Source: Tribonema minus (lineage: Eukaryota; Sar; Xanthophyceae; Tribonematales; Tribonemataceae). Taken from it: a stretch of 64,000 bases of DNA. Under the pieces are notes generated by a model. It was not told the DNA's origin. It worked only from the letters and a program-made list of their open reading frames with translations, and made no database searches. The stretch covers positions 1 to 64,000 of the forward strand of contig JAFCMP010000004.1 in assembly GCA_017506865.1 (NCBI GenBank), written 5' to 3'. Below are positions 8,990 through 20,865 of this stretch, in pieces (position 1 is the first letter of the stretch; every line of letters starts with the position of its first letter). The translations under genes were made by a program, and so were the position numbers.

Positions 8990-10474
8990 ACACTGCAGGG
9001 AAACGTAATCACAAAAAAAAAGGGTTACCCCTCGAAGGGCCTAAGTTATGACAGCTCATATGCAACATGTCAGTGTGATAGACTGCTGACCCGGATCCGT
9101 TCAATGAGTCACCTACAGCAATAGGCCACTGGCAGGAACATTGTGGGGCCTGCAACGGCGCCGCTTGATGCGCAGCAGAGGAGCTGGCAACTGCACATTG
9201 GTGTTTCTTGACCAACGACCAGCACACGCTGATGTCGGGTACCCCTTCATTGGCAGTGGCATTTCAAGCGCAATGTTGCGCGTGTGATATGCAGCAAATA
9301 TACAAACTCGGATCTTACATGACAGCAGAGGAGCTGTGTGCACGCGCAGGTGAAACTCAGGGACCGATACAAACACACAGATGTTTTGGGATGATTAACG
9401 CACGTTAACATGCTGCCCGTGTTGATGTTCAGCAGTCTTAGCATTTTTAAGACAATGCTCACTGACTGAGATTGCCGCGTGTAGCATGCACCTCTGGCTA
9501 TGGCTACCATGATGTACCACAGAACCTGCACCTGACCGTGTGTGTATGGCATATACCGTAATACAGCATACACTGTAATCACTGGCATGAAATGTGATGT
9601 CATCGTATGAGCGTGTAACACGAAGTTCATCAGTTGGTAAGTAAGCACCATCTCCTGTGGTCATCACCTACATGACGCTGAAGAAGGCTTCACACCTCGT
9701 CAGGCGCGCTTGCCGCATGCAGGTCCGCCATGCGTGATATTGGCGGAACTTCTGCTCACTCGCTGACCTGCATCATCACGTCGTTGATAATTGAGGGCAG
9801 TAAAGGACGACGGATTTGAGAAAGGTGGAAGCATAAACGCATAGATCGGGCTGAGGGGTATCGACCCAGTAGCTGTTGCGTGTCACAGAGCATCGATGAA
9901 GCTTTTACAGACTGTTCTGGCCTGAAGACAAATGCTGCTTTATCACCAATGGGTTGTACGACGTTGAAAACTGGGTTTCAAGTTTGGCAGCCACGCTGCA
10001 GTACGGACGGTCCTGAGGCAGTCAGATGGGCACACAAACATGCAGTGTGTGAAATCTGCGCCTGTGGGGTACAGCGTCACTACCAGGTCTGAGATGCCCA
10101 GCTGATGTCTAGCCAAAGTGCATGAAAGGGGGCTGTTCAATCCAAGATTGGGCCAGTGTTATTCGAGATATCAAGACAGACTGCCAGCACAGCAAACTCA
10201 TGCCGCTCTGAACACAAATTCAAGCAGCCCAGCGCTGACGTTCCTCGTTGCTGGGGGCGCGGTCTTGCTTCCGGTCCCTATTTCAAGTCTTCGGTTTTTT
10301 ATTCCCAAAGTTGTATATTACCAAAGTTGTATATTCCCAAAGTTCAGACCGGAAGATGTGATGATGATGGAGCAGCAGCAGCAGCAGCAGCAGCGCTATG
10401 TTTGTGGCGCGAGAGGCGAAGCGGGCATGCGGGCGTACTTTCGCGGTGTATAACAGCAGCAGCCTGCAGCGCTG
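8990..10474. other. Gene-free stretch upstream of the 10475 gene
   Basis: No exon with coherent splice sites and protein-like translation was found. Near 10306-10340 there is a short direct repeat (CCCAAAGTTGTATATT / ACCAAAGTTGTATATTC), followed at 10375 by (CAG)7-8, close to the proposed start at 10475; this may be promoter or 5' leader. Confidence 0.4.
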
Positions 10475-12964
10475 ATGAGGGCGCGGTGGAACTCGGAGCG
10501 GGCCAAAAGAGTGCCAAGTGCACGACTAGAAGCTGACGCCATACGCGACGAAATAGAGTGTCGCATGCAGCTGATGGATGCTGTGCGCCTTATTCAGGCT
10601 GTTACGCAGGAGGAATTGAAAGTCCGAAATTCAGCAGGTGGGTTTGAGTGTGTGTATTCCCTGCCATCCCCGGCCGTTCATTAATGTTGTTGTTGAGACA
10701 TAGGACATATCGTAAGGTGTGCAGCTGCATTGGTGGCATCGAGCCGGGCTTGTGCGCAAGCTCTGATGCTGTTGCACATCTCGTGTGCATTAGGCCATCA
10801 AGTTGCATCACGCAGCAGCGTCAGAACAACCATCATGGTGAACTGCTTCACGTCACACAACCAGCTAGTTCAACTGCTTCATGTCACACAACTAGTCCAT
10901 AATGCCTTGTGAGGCTGGCAAGTCAATTGTGCCTTTCTGCATCAACTCTAAGACTTCGTGTATGCTGAAAATGCTGACAGCTTGTCTGCTTTCCCTCGTG
11001 TGATGCCAATACACAGATGGCCCAATGCTACCACACTTGACATGCAGGAAGCTTTCAACTGGGCTTGGTCCACAGCCCCCTATTGCCAGTAATGGACGCA
11101 AAAATCTTCATTGCCACGCTACTGGCGGCGCACGGGCACACAACATGGGAGCATGCTGTACATCTTACTGAGAGCTCGCCCTGCTTCCAGGGCGTTCCTG
11201 AGTGGCTGGTCATGCGCTTTTTTGCCTTTATTGAGCATATGAAGGCTGAGGATGCCAGAGGTGAGGACAACTTGAAGAGAAGGTACACTTGTTGCGCCAA
11301 ACTCTTTTTTGAGATGCATCGTTCCGAGCTTTTGTTATGGCCAAAGTCACGGTGTCCGGCATTTGACTTTGCACCACCACCTGTAGCGTTGTGTTCGTAC
11401 ACCTGTGGCAAGAGGGTGGCATTGCATTGCTCTATGTCCCACAACAACTCACTGATGCTTTACCATTTTATGCCTGCAGCATCGCTGCCGTGGATCGACA
11501 GGGCGTTGTACAGCGCCAGAGAGTGGGCGGGCTGCATTGTCAAGCCTCTGCTTGCTCATGTGGCACCAGCCATAACTGCATGTGAACCCCAAGACTGGGG
11601 CAAGGAGAAAGACGTTTGATCGGCTGGCCGATGGATCGTGCATCAAGCAGTGGCATCCCATGTCAGAACAGAGGTGCGACGGGGGCACTGGCTCAGCAGC
11701 AGCCGCAGCACAACATGCGCGGCGTGATGGCGCCGAATGCCATATAGCGACAACGGCACCTGCAAGACGGCCATCGCGGGGCGGACAGCCGGCTAACATT
11801 CATGTACACACTGCACATGCTGCAGCTGCCAGAGTGCCCATGTTGCTGCGGGCAGTTTGGTTCACTTATGTCCCCGAAACCCTGTGGACCTGTACTCAGT
11901 GTACTGTGTACCACATGATAGACCATTGGTGTTTGACGTGGGCACGAGAGATGACAGCATTTGTTGAAGCATGCTCGTTGAGGCGAGCCACAACTTCCCC
12001 CTGCAAAGCCTTGGTGCTGAGCGACACTAATGCACGCACTGCGTGTCAGGCAGTGTTCGGTGCCATGCTCCATGGTGCGCAGCCATTGCTTCAGAGTATC
12101 GGCTACTCTGGCACACTTTGACTTCACCTGTTGTAGAGTGCAGGGTAGCTGCAGTCCACGGTTGGCGTTCTTCGAGTCGAAACGACAATCGAATCATGGA
12201 ATGCACAGATGCTCTCTGCTCTATAATGGCAGGTTGCTATTTGCTCTGTTCCAGATGCATTGAGTGGTGTTGTGTGCACTTGGTCCATGGATACATGTAT
12301 AGATCACATGTACTTGTTGACTGTACTCATGTGGCCATGGCTGCGGATGCAGCCTCACAGCCCTCACTTGTTGCATGTAGCCAGTAGCAGCAGCACCAGC
12401 AGTAGCAACAGCAGCAGTACTTCAGACACACACAACAAACAGCGTGTCTTGCATGACACCTTGCCACGGAGGGACAGCGCACGGTGTGCGGCATTGCGGC
12501 GCGCGGCATGCAGCGCCGCGATGCGCGGTGTGTGCGTCGCTGCGCTGCCCTACCTCTGATCTCATGGGGCCCGACACAGAGTACGGAACACAGACCTCAC
12601 AGCAGCTACAGAGGGTGTAGGCGATGACGTGGTCTCTGCTATTGAGGCTACCGACTTGGGGGACCTTCAATGCCCTTGATATGTGCAGCCAGCAAAGGGA
12701 GATGTTTGAATCTGGATAACTTCTAGTGGTGCGGTGTGGCAGTAAACCTTACGGCTGACAGCATGCACTGAACGCAGCCTACCATGTTGATGCTGTCTGC
12801 GGAAACAACACAAGCCCTAGCAATACTCTGGATGAAACGCCGACGTTGTGAAACAAATGCAAGATGCATTGCATTACAAAGAGCAGTTGCCGCACCTGCG
12901 CTTCCTGTTGCAGTTGCAGCGCAAAGCAGAAGACACGGCGACAGGACAGCAGAGGCAAGTGTAG
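10475..12964 (+). CDS. Small helical protein of unknown function (three exons)
   Basis: Hand-built model: exons 10475-10637, 11090-11260 and 12864-12964 join in phase to a 144-residue protein. Donors are GTGGGT and GTGAGG; acceptors are GCCAG and a weaker GCAAG. It is predicted to be mostly alpha-helical: a charged N-terminal helix (around RMQLMDAVRLIQAVTQEELK), a central part around TLLAAHGHTTWEHAV and RFFAFIEHMKAEDAR, and a basic C-terminal helix (KEQLPHLRFLLQLQRKAED). The central part loosely resembles an FF domain (F-x2-LL, TW, FF-x-F-I) as in PRP40/TCERG1 proteins, but the match is too weak to name it. The 1.6-kb second intron contains a copy of the dispersed repeat module. The stop lies 27 bp from the convergent end of the minus-strand receiver gene. 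The start is the first ATG of the frame and upstream exons are possible. Confidence 0.35.
12360..12690. repeat. Dispersed repeat, partial copy III (3' module only)
   Basis: Matches the 3' module of the copy at 7230-7590: GCATGTAGCCAGTAG, CAG-rich tract, ACACAACAAA, CGTGTCTTGCATGACACC, TTGCCACGGAGGGAC, GGGGCCC, GGTCTCTGCTATTGAG, TGCCCTTGATATG. It lies inside the proposed second intron of the 10475 gene. Confidence 0.6.
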
Positions 12965-12991
12965 CACCATCTGAGATTCGTACCTGCTACA

Positions 12992-15900
12992 TCAAGAGTG
13001 TCCGAGCTGATTGGCTCTCCGCCGGCCACTACTTCTCGGCATGATGCCAGACGAGGCTATGAGCTGCTGAACCTGGTCAGAGTCAAGCGGTTTCAGAAAA
13101 ACCGCAGTTGCGCCCGAGTCCAGGCACACCTCTGCCAGTATCTTATCCTCAAGACCGCTGAGCATGACTACTGGTATGTGCCGCAGCGCCTCGTCTGCTT
13201 GCAGTATTGTGAGCAGCTCAACGCCGTCCATCACAGGCATCACAATGTCCAGCAGCACCAGATCCACTTCCTGCAGCATATACACATGGGGGAATGGTAT
13301 GTTGGGTGTCAGGCGTATGTCAGCCGTGATGCGAAGCGCACCAATTCACAAAGTTTACACAGGCACCATGCAAGTTCTGCTGACATCATATGTGTCAAGC
13401 ATGAGTTGACAACAAGGAACAGGTAGCTATCACTATAAAATGCACACCATGCAGCGCAACGCCTTCGAGCTGTTTGAAATCAAGTGCTGCATGCCGATAT
13501 GCTCCAACACACATGACACACGAGCGATAGTAGATGCTTGCACAAACTCGTGCAGAGTGAGCTGGGGAGCTGGTACCTACTCACAATGGGAAGCAACATT
13601 GTTTGTCTGCAATAAACCAGGTAATCCACAGCACCATGTTGTCAGCAAATCGTTGATGCCTGTGTATGCTGCTCACCATAAGTGCAAGTTGACTTCATGA
13701 GGGCGTTTCCATTATCCAGCAGTAAACAATTTTCAGTATACTACACACAGCCAGTCCTGAGAAGTCTCTCATGCAGCAACTTCCTAGACATATGTACAAC
13801 CTTTGGCACGACTCAGAAGTAGGAGACGAAAAAATAATTTGTGCTGACCATAACCCTAAGTTAGGGTTGGGCGGACGTACCTGACCACTGCGCAGCATCT
13901 CTAATGCGTTGAGGCCGTTGTCTGCATGCACAGTCCTGTGCCCCAGTGACGCCAGCTTGCGCACCGCCAGCTTGGACGATATGTTACTGTCGTCCACCAC
14001 CAGTATCGTTATCCTAGTTGCTCCCACTGTACTACTTGGGGTGCTGTATGGCCCCTGCTGGTGGTGGTGCTGTGGTTGGTGATGGTGCTGTTGTTGCGGC
14101 TGGTGCTGGTGCTGATGCTGCTGCAAGAGGACCGTGGTCCCTTGTACGTGCGGTTCCACTGAATACTCAAGCGTGGTCCCAGGATCCGTGCGATCGATAT
14201 CGCCCGCCCCCGCTTGAACAGTTGTGGCAGAGCTCAGCGCTTTTGGCGTGTCTGTTGATCGCAAGTGGTCCAGCAGCTGAAGGTACAGCACACAGTACAG
14301 CAGGACCATGCTTCAAGTTGCAGTTCATCAGAGGGGCGGTAATGAAATAGCATTGCATTGAAGTAATGCAAATGTTTTCAACTCAGTTTAATCTTCTTCA
14401 CAACTTGAACTCAACATTGCATTCCGTTTTTTTGCCAGTAGTGATTTTCCTCGTGGCAACCAAGCGCGCTGTGTAAAAATTTCACTCAAGGCAGTATACA
14501 CGGGTGCACATGCAGATGGCTTTGTTTTTCTACATTATGGTCGAGTTACATGTCTGCAATAGCAAAGTGCACAAGGCCCAGCAGCTGCGGTTGCAGCAGA
14601 TTGCGACGGTGCGGGAGCAGAGCAACCTGTGGACTGAACCAAATGCATGGTTACTGCTGCAGCATTGTCTCTATTCATATGTTGAAACGGCCAGTTGTAT
14701 CGTCGCCTTTGAGGTTGTTTGAACGAATAAATGCAGTAAGTCTGCTGCAAGGGTGTGTCCTCCGATTTGCTGTACTCGATCCATATATTCAGTAAGGATG
14801 CGCAGTCACGGTCCTCTGGTGCTCACTTAGGGTTAGGGTCAGGGTTAGATGCTTGCAATAAACAACACACTGGTAGACACTTGGGAGGCAAGCGCAATTG
14901 TTGTCAACTGTGTCGGCGCATTCGTGTCTAACTTTGTGCATTGTTATTTTGCACAAAAGCCTCTGCAGTACCTCGTGTCACATTGCTCGCGCCATGGCAA
15001 CAAGAACTTGAAGGAAGGATTCGTGCAAGAAAGGAACAGCGGCAGGTCAAGAACGCATGCACATGGCAGCTTAGTGCCTGGATGATCATGAGAGTGAGAC
15101 ACCATGTATGTCAACACAGACACAGCAGCTAGGCCAGGCCTGCAAGCTGGCGAGCTGGGCACTACTAGCCCTTGCGGTAGGAGGTACTATTTGCAGCATG
15201 ACAAGCATCCTGGCATACCATGGAGGTGAGAAAGTCAAACGGCGATCTGAACCTTGACCCAGTACTAGGGTTGGGATTAGGACTAGGGTTAGGGTTGAGA
15301 TCAAGGCTGTCACATACCTCACGTATGTGCAGTCTCCCATCTGGGCAGCATTGCCTGTAGGACACACAGCAGTGCCGGTCCAGCACCACAAGGCCGCCGC
15401 CCTGTAATGACATGCAGGTGGCACCGTTCATGGTTATGTGTGTGAGCTCATCATCCACCAATACAGGTGGAAGGAAGACGGCTGTGAAGCTGTTTGTGTA
15501 TGGCTCTGTGTGGCAGCTCAGACAACTAGCGGCAGGGACATGTGCGGTTGGGGTACACTGTGTTCTTCTTCAAAGTAACACACAAGCAGTATGGCGATGA
15601 ATGCTCAGGCTCAAACCAAACGCTGTGAGTTCATGTAAATTCAGAATGCACCTAGTGCAGGTCATCACAAGCCACAACAACCATCTTGTTGAACAGCTGC
15701 AACAGCGATGTGTGGATTGTAGGCATGATGCATCTGGAGTAGAGCACAGACTACTCTCTCGATGGTATGTCTAGATGTACTGAAGTCACTAATGAAAGCA
15801 CAGAAAGGCGATAGGAATCTGCTATTTTGCAGAGCTCAACAGCTTGATGGCCGCATAGTCTGCTTCACGTAATGAAGATGAGTACGCCATACAACGGCTC

Positions 15901-18900
15901 ATCCTGGAGCTCCTTCCCACGTGCTGAGCGTTGCATGCACATGAGCTGTGGACGCCACTTTCACGAACATATCTCACATGCACCAAAGGGCGATTGTAAA
16001 GTTGATCGATGGGTATGCGCGATGATGCTCATCAAGCAGGACCGCAAATGCTCAATGCCAGCCGCACTGCAATGAGCACTGCCTTGTGCAAAGTTCACAT
16101 CTGCTTTCATGCCGAGAGCTATTGACGAGCAAGAACATTGTGCTGCTCTGCCGCATGCGCTTTGCAAACACTGCAGTTGCAAGGCCAAAGTCGCAGCTGA
16201 CCCTGAGTGGCAAGGAGCATATAGATTCATGGGGGTGACGTCAAGGAAGGCATGTGACTTGCCTGTAAGAAAGTCTCAGTGGTGCTGGTGGCGGCAGGCA
16301 CGGCATTGCTCCGCTCGCCAACGTGCCCTTCAGTTGGCACTGCGGTGGGCCCGAAGCACTGCAAGGTGACGCGCACATGTATCACCAGTGTCAGTGCTCA
16401 GCATCAAGTTCCCGAGAAGAACTTCTGCACGCGCCACAATGCAAAACATATTGGACTGGGTCATTGGAGGTGACTGTTCGCTGTATACGTTGAGGTTACT
16501 GGCCACCATCGCAAGCGTGCACATGAAGCCGCAACGCGCGCAGTTGTTATTAGCAGCAGCCATGCACGTGCAGCATTCGAGTGATGCGGTATAACCAGCC
16601 TCACCCTAATATAAACCGCAAGCGCGCAATTGGTATGCAGCACTGCATGTTGCAGCAGGCGGTGATGATTGAGGTCAATGAGGTTAAAGCTAGGCTCATG
16701 TATAGCCGTGCGCGCCCTGTCGCCTATTGCTGGTTACCTAGCGTGGTTGCACAATTGCTGTACATGTGATACATATATCCTAACCATCCCTTGTCACTTA
16801 GAGCTCAACAATCTTTTTGGTTCGTTTTTCATTCCTATACATACTGAGCTTGAATACGTCACCATGCCAGGCATCCGGTGCGAGCTATATACTGGCACAT
16901 GCCATTGTGACAAAGGCATATCAGTGGCTGCTGAATCAAACTTGAAGTTTGCATTGAAGTTTGCATTCGCCACTACATACATACAGGCGAGCAGTTGGTG
17001 ACAATGTCTACCTCACTGCACGCGCATGCATGCAATGACACTGACACAACCGAATGTACAATGTGACCAGGTCGCAAGGTGCAAATTCAGAGCTGTGCAC
17101 GTCTGCTAGGGTTAGGGTTCGCGTTTGCAAGGAACTTATTGCAAGTGTCAGCACTTGACCTTTGAAGTATCACTGTGATAGTAGCTCGCAGGTCTAGCTC
17201 AGTTTCGTGGCCTTCAGCATATGTTATTACACTGAATTTGCAAATGAGGTTGCACCACTTGAGGTTGAGGTCAGGTATAGCATAGTCCAGCTAGCATTGC
17301 GCATCATCTGAGTACATCATTGCATGTCGCTTGGTCACAATTTGGTTTACACAGTCCTCACATAGACCTGCGCACCCCCCCCTCCCCCAGTTACCAAGGG
17401 TAGGGTTAGGTTTAGTACCAAAGTCATATGCAGCACAAGCACACTCCAATGACACTCCAATGCTGGTCTTTTCTGAACAGTTACCAGAAGCGCCATATGG
17501 TTGGCTGGCCGTTGAAGGTGCAGCGGGAATGCATGTTCTTTCTATCCACAAGCTCAAACCCTCACCTTAGGGTTAGGCCAAACCTGATCCAGTACATACT
17601 GATGACATTTTACTCATGGTGAGCAGACAGGTGCTGAGCCACGTCGAAGCTTTCAGAAATGTACACTGGCTATCCCAGTTTTTACGTCATGCTTTTTGCA
17701 ACACTTCATTACCAGTTGAGACCATTAACAGCCACTGGTAGAGCACTGCTTTGCGCACTGCAATAGGCGCGAGCAACACGCACCAGCAAATCCTGCCATG
17801 GAACTACATCCCACAATCCAGGACACAGAGGTCAGCAAGATCCATGATGGTTTGCTGGTGCTTGTAGTGGTGAAAGTCTGTCAAGTCAACCTCTATATGC
17901 TGATGTGTTCGTGATAGTTCAATCCATTGTCTGGAAATCATGACACTTCTTCAATTGAAGTACGTTAATTGAAAACCTCAAATCCCAGTACTCAGGTGTG
18001 AAGCGCTGCATATGCCACATGTGCGTCCGATGTGACGTGAGCTAGCGGTCATCATGACCACAATTCTACAATTTTGTCAGGCTTTGAATTCTACAATTTT
18101 GTCAGGCTTAGAGTGCTGCTTCCGCCTCAGGGTGAGCCATGTGCACATCACGCAGATGTGTCCATGGCAACGTGGCGAGTGTATTGCGTGATTAGTGTCA
18201 AGCATCACTGCCACACATGCACTGGAGCACTAAGGCTGACCATTCAACCATACAGCCGTAACATCAGTTGATCGACATGTGGTCCACTGCGTCTGAGTGA
18301 AGGCTATGCATATGCTCAACTTGTACTTCAACTTGCCTGACGCGCCAGGCCAGCATCGCCATACGCATCCGGGTCATAGAGCACCGGGAACGCCATATCG
18401 CTCAGGCCTGCCCTCCGCAACGCCTCCGCCAAAGCGTCCAGACTCTCCCCCCGCTGCCCCTCCCTGTCCCCTCCCCCCTCTGGTGACTTCGGCGCCAGTC
18501 CCGCCACCGCAATGAGCTCAGCGCGCGCAGCGCTTCCGTCCCAGTGCAGTGCGCCGGTGGCAGCAGCGTTGATCGCCGCAAGGTTCTTGCTGGCCGTCTG
18601 CAGCAGCGATATACCGCAAGAGTGGGCGTACTCCGCTGCGGCCGCGCTGCCGGTGCGGCCGCTCGCAGAGAGAAACACAAACACGATGACCAGACTGACG
18701 GCTGTCTTGGAGGCGGAGTCTGCTCCCTGGTACAGGTGCTGCAGAGAAATCGCCCGATGTGCAGTTGACGCCAGGGTGAACGATGGCATGTGCGCACCCA
18801 GCGTCACTGCTGCCTCCTCCACGGGCTCCAGCGTATGCGCAGCGGTGTGCGGCACCGGCTGCTCCTGGTGGCGTTGGCGGTGATTCTCCTGCTGCCTTGG

Positions 18901-20197
18901 CTGTTGCTGCTGCTGCGGCGGCTGCTGATGCGGTTGCTGCTGATGTCGATGCTGTTGTGGCTGCTGCTGATGTTGCTGCTGCTGCTGCTGTGGCAGCGGC
19001 GACGGCGGCGGCGGCGGCTGCGCAACAGGCTGGTGCTGCTGGAATAACGCAGGCGAGCTGAGCGCTGGTGACATGTGCTGAGCATCTACTGGAGTCACAG
19101 GGCTCCCCACACCCAGCACATGTCTGTTGACAGCCGCAATGACATCTTCGGCTTTGACAGGCTTGATGAGCACCTGCACTGCGCCTTGGTGCAGACAGAC
19201 CTCCGCAAGGGTCTTGTCTTCCAGCCCGCTGAGCATTGCCACGGGCAGCCTCGCGAGTGCAGGATTGTGCCTTATGCGGCTCAGAACCTGCGTAAGGTTT
19301 GCAGTCAAAGGAGCAGTAGCGTGTGTTTGAGCGATGCTGACACAGGGGTGGGTGTATGTAGTGCTGTGTAATTGTCGCACAGCTACAAGCACAGTCGGCA
19401 CGAGGCAGGCGCCCACTTTCTAAACTTCAGCGTTTTGACTTGCCAATGCGGTCTTCAATATTAAGTCTGTCGATGCAGGCAAATGCTCAGAGGTACAGAG
19501 TGGTCAATAGCAAATTGTGCGGATCTATGCTGCACTGGTGCAAGGCTAATTGACAGGACCTCGTCTGTGTTGCCCTCTGATAGAAAACAGCCGGCAATTA
19601 CAAAATCCTTTGATTTTGAATGCTTACCTCAATGCCGTCCAGCCCAGGCATGACAATGTCGAGCAGCACAAAGTCGAATGCAGCAGGGTCTCGCTTGAGC
19701 AGCATCAGCGCTGCCTCCCCACTGTACGCCACCTTGGGGACCAGGTTGATGCTCTCCAGGGCCCGACTAGCAAGTTTGCACGATATATGGCTGTCGTCGA
19801 CCACCAGCACGCTCACTTGCCGGCCGTCAAGAGGGTGCAAGCGCTGCCCCTGCTGACTGAGCTGAGGCGGCAGCCATGGCTGCTGCAGCTGCTGCAGTGG
19901 TGTTCGTGCAGCCCCAGGAGACTGCAGCGGGGGATATGCAGATATTCCACCACTGGTAGGATGGCGCCGCTCGTTACATCGTTGCTCTTGCTGCGGCACA
20001 GAGGCTGGCAGCAGAAGTGAACTTGGGCCTCTGATGACCACCTCCAGCGCTGCTTGCAGCTCTGGCAGCAACTCATTGTACAGCTCTCTGTCGGTGCGGA
20101 TGGCGAGGTCCTGCTTCTTGAGATCTTCGTAGCGCTGCAGCACCGCCCGCAGCGCAGCCGCGTTGGCGTCAACATCGACACTGATGCCATTGCCCAT
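12992..20197 (-). CDS. Dual-receiver response regulator with a peroxiredoxin-like middle domain
   Basis: Model, minus strand: exons 20197-19628, 19287-18337, 17552-17485, 15489-15318, 14276-13881, 13270-12992; all phases agree, 811 residues. The N-terminus MGNGIS fits an N-myristoylation signal. Receiver 1 (about 128-255) has LVVDDSH, phospho-acceptor Asp180 (LLDIVMP), Ser in MLSGLED and Lys232. A Gln/Pro-rich linker (about 273-332) precedes a peroxiredoxin/thioredoxin-like domain (about 352-585: MPSFTL, then LVIVFVFLSASG and FPVLYDPDAYG). There is no Cys in the peroxidatic loop, which reads RTGSAAAAEY. A His/Gln-rich linker leads to receiver 2 (about 676-790: VVDDSN, Asp727, Lys779). The receivers share LSGLEDK-x-LAEVCL, suggesting internal duplication. 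No histidine kinase or DNA-binding domain is seen. The intron after exon 2 would use a GC-AG donor (CAG|GCAAGT); if it is not spliced, a stop at 18328 makes two genes, 20197-18328 and 14309-12992. Exons 3 and 4 are the least certain. Confidence 0.5.
13850..13872. repeat. Telomere-like motifs just inside the donor of the last intron of the receiver gene
   Basis: AACCCTAAGTTAGGGTTGGG, a CCCTAA next to a TTAGGG, lies within 30 nt of the donor at 13880. The pair can fold back on itself. Confidence 0.7.
14827..14848. repeat. Interstitial telomere tract, TTAGGG orientation
   Basis: TTAGGGTTAGGGTCAGGG followed by TTAG, about 3.5 units with one variant. It lies in the intron between the proposed exons 4 and 5 of the receiver gene. 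Confidence 0.85.
15265..15297. repeat. Degenerate telomere tract
   Basis: Five to six diverged TTAGGG units (CTAGGG, TTGGGA, TTAGGA variants) about 20-50 nt from the donor at 15317, inside the same intron. Confidence 0.75.
15500..17480. other. Long intron of the receiver gene or intergenic space
   Basis: No convincing exon. Weak plus-strand frames (16109-16369, 16581-16769) have some protein-like composition but no supporting splice pairs. A TTAGGGTT motif lies near 17108 and a degenerate telomere motif near 17398-17412. Confidence 0.3.
18060..18111. repeat. Short tandem duplication, 26-bp unit
   Basis: ATTCTACAATTTTGTCAGGC occurs twice in a row, at about 18063 and 18089, inside the second intron of the receiver gene model. 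Confidence 0.85.
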
Positions 20198-20865
20198 GGC
20201 TCATTACTCAGCACTGTACTGTCCTGCACCAGATCACCAACGAGAATCAGCTGCTGTCAGCTGCTACCAAATTTCAACTGCTGCCTCCACTACGCGGAGC
20301 AGGAGGGCCTGGTGTAGCATCGCAAGAGACACAGACAGGAGGCAGAGCGTCAGGCAAACTGCACTATGTAGGTCTGTGACGAGAAACCCTGAAAAACCTT
20401 TCGCCTTTTCACTTTCCCCCGATGACCAGTAGTCCGGCTCCACAACAAAGAAATAGAAATTTGGGTTCTGACGCGGTCATCATTTGGGTTGTGAGTCTCA
20501 ATAATGGTGCTCTAATGTGGGGCTCTATTGTGATCGATGACGCGACCCGCAAAGAAGGAGTTGTAGTGTCACCAAAGGGGGTGCAGATAGCGTCTTGAAG
20601 TATAAGAGACGTTGATCCGAAGATATGGGGGGCTGGGGATTTGAACTCAAGTCAGATCACCTGGCTTGCAAAAATACACCTTCTTGTATGTCACCATCCT
20701 TACACAGGCCAAGCATCTCTCATTCTGCAGACTGTGCACTGACTGCTGCTAGTTTCAACCTCGTCACGCCCCTGGCAGGTCCATATACGGCTTGACACCC
20801 ACCTTGCATTTTGTGCCTCGTGCTTGCTTGCAATTGCTTAAGCCATGATAGATCTCATCAACACT
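20058..20865 (-). repeat. Left arm of a large inverted repeat (5' end and promoter of the receiver gene)
   Basis: About 0.8 kb covering the first roughly 45 codons of the receiver gene (to ELYNELL) and its upstream region. It is repeated in reverse orientation at about 24545-25323 with high similarity (only occasional substitutions in the parts compared by eye). Arm spacing is about 3.7 kb. Confidence 0.85.

Noticed and set aside
14563-15046. Plus-strand coiled-coil-like exons (around KAQQLRLQQIATVREQ and QQELEGRIRARKEQRQ)
   Set aside because: Attractive translation, but no donor/acceptor set connects them in phase with each other or with the 10475 gene, and they sit inside an intron of the minus-strand receiver gene.
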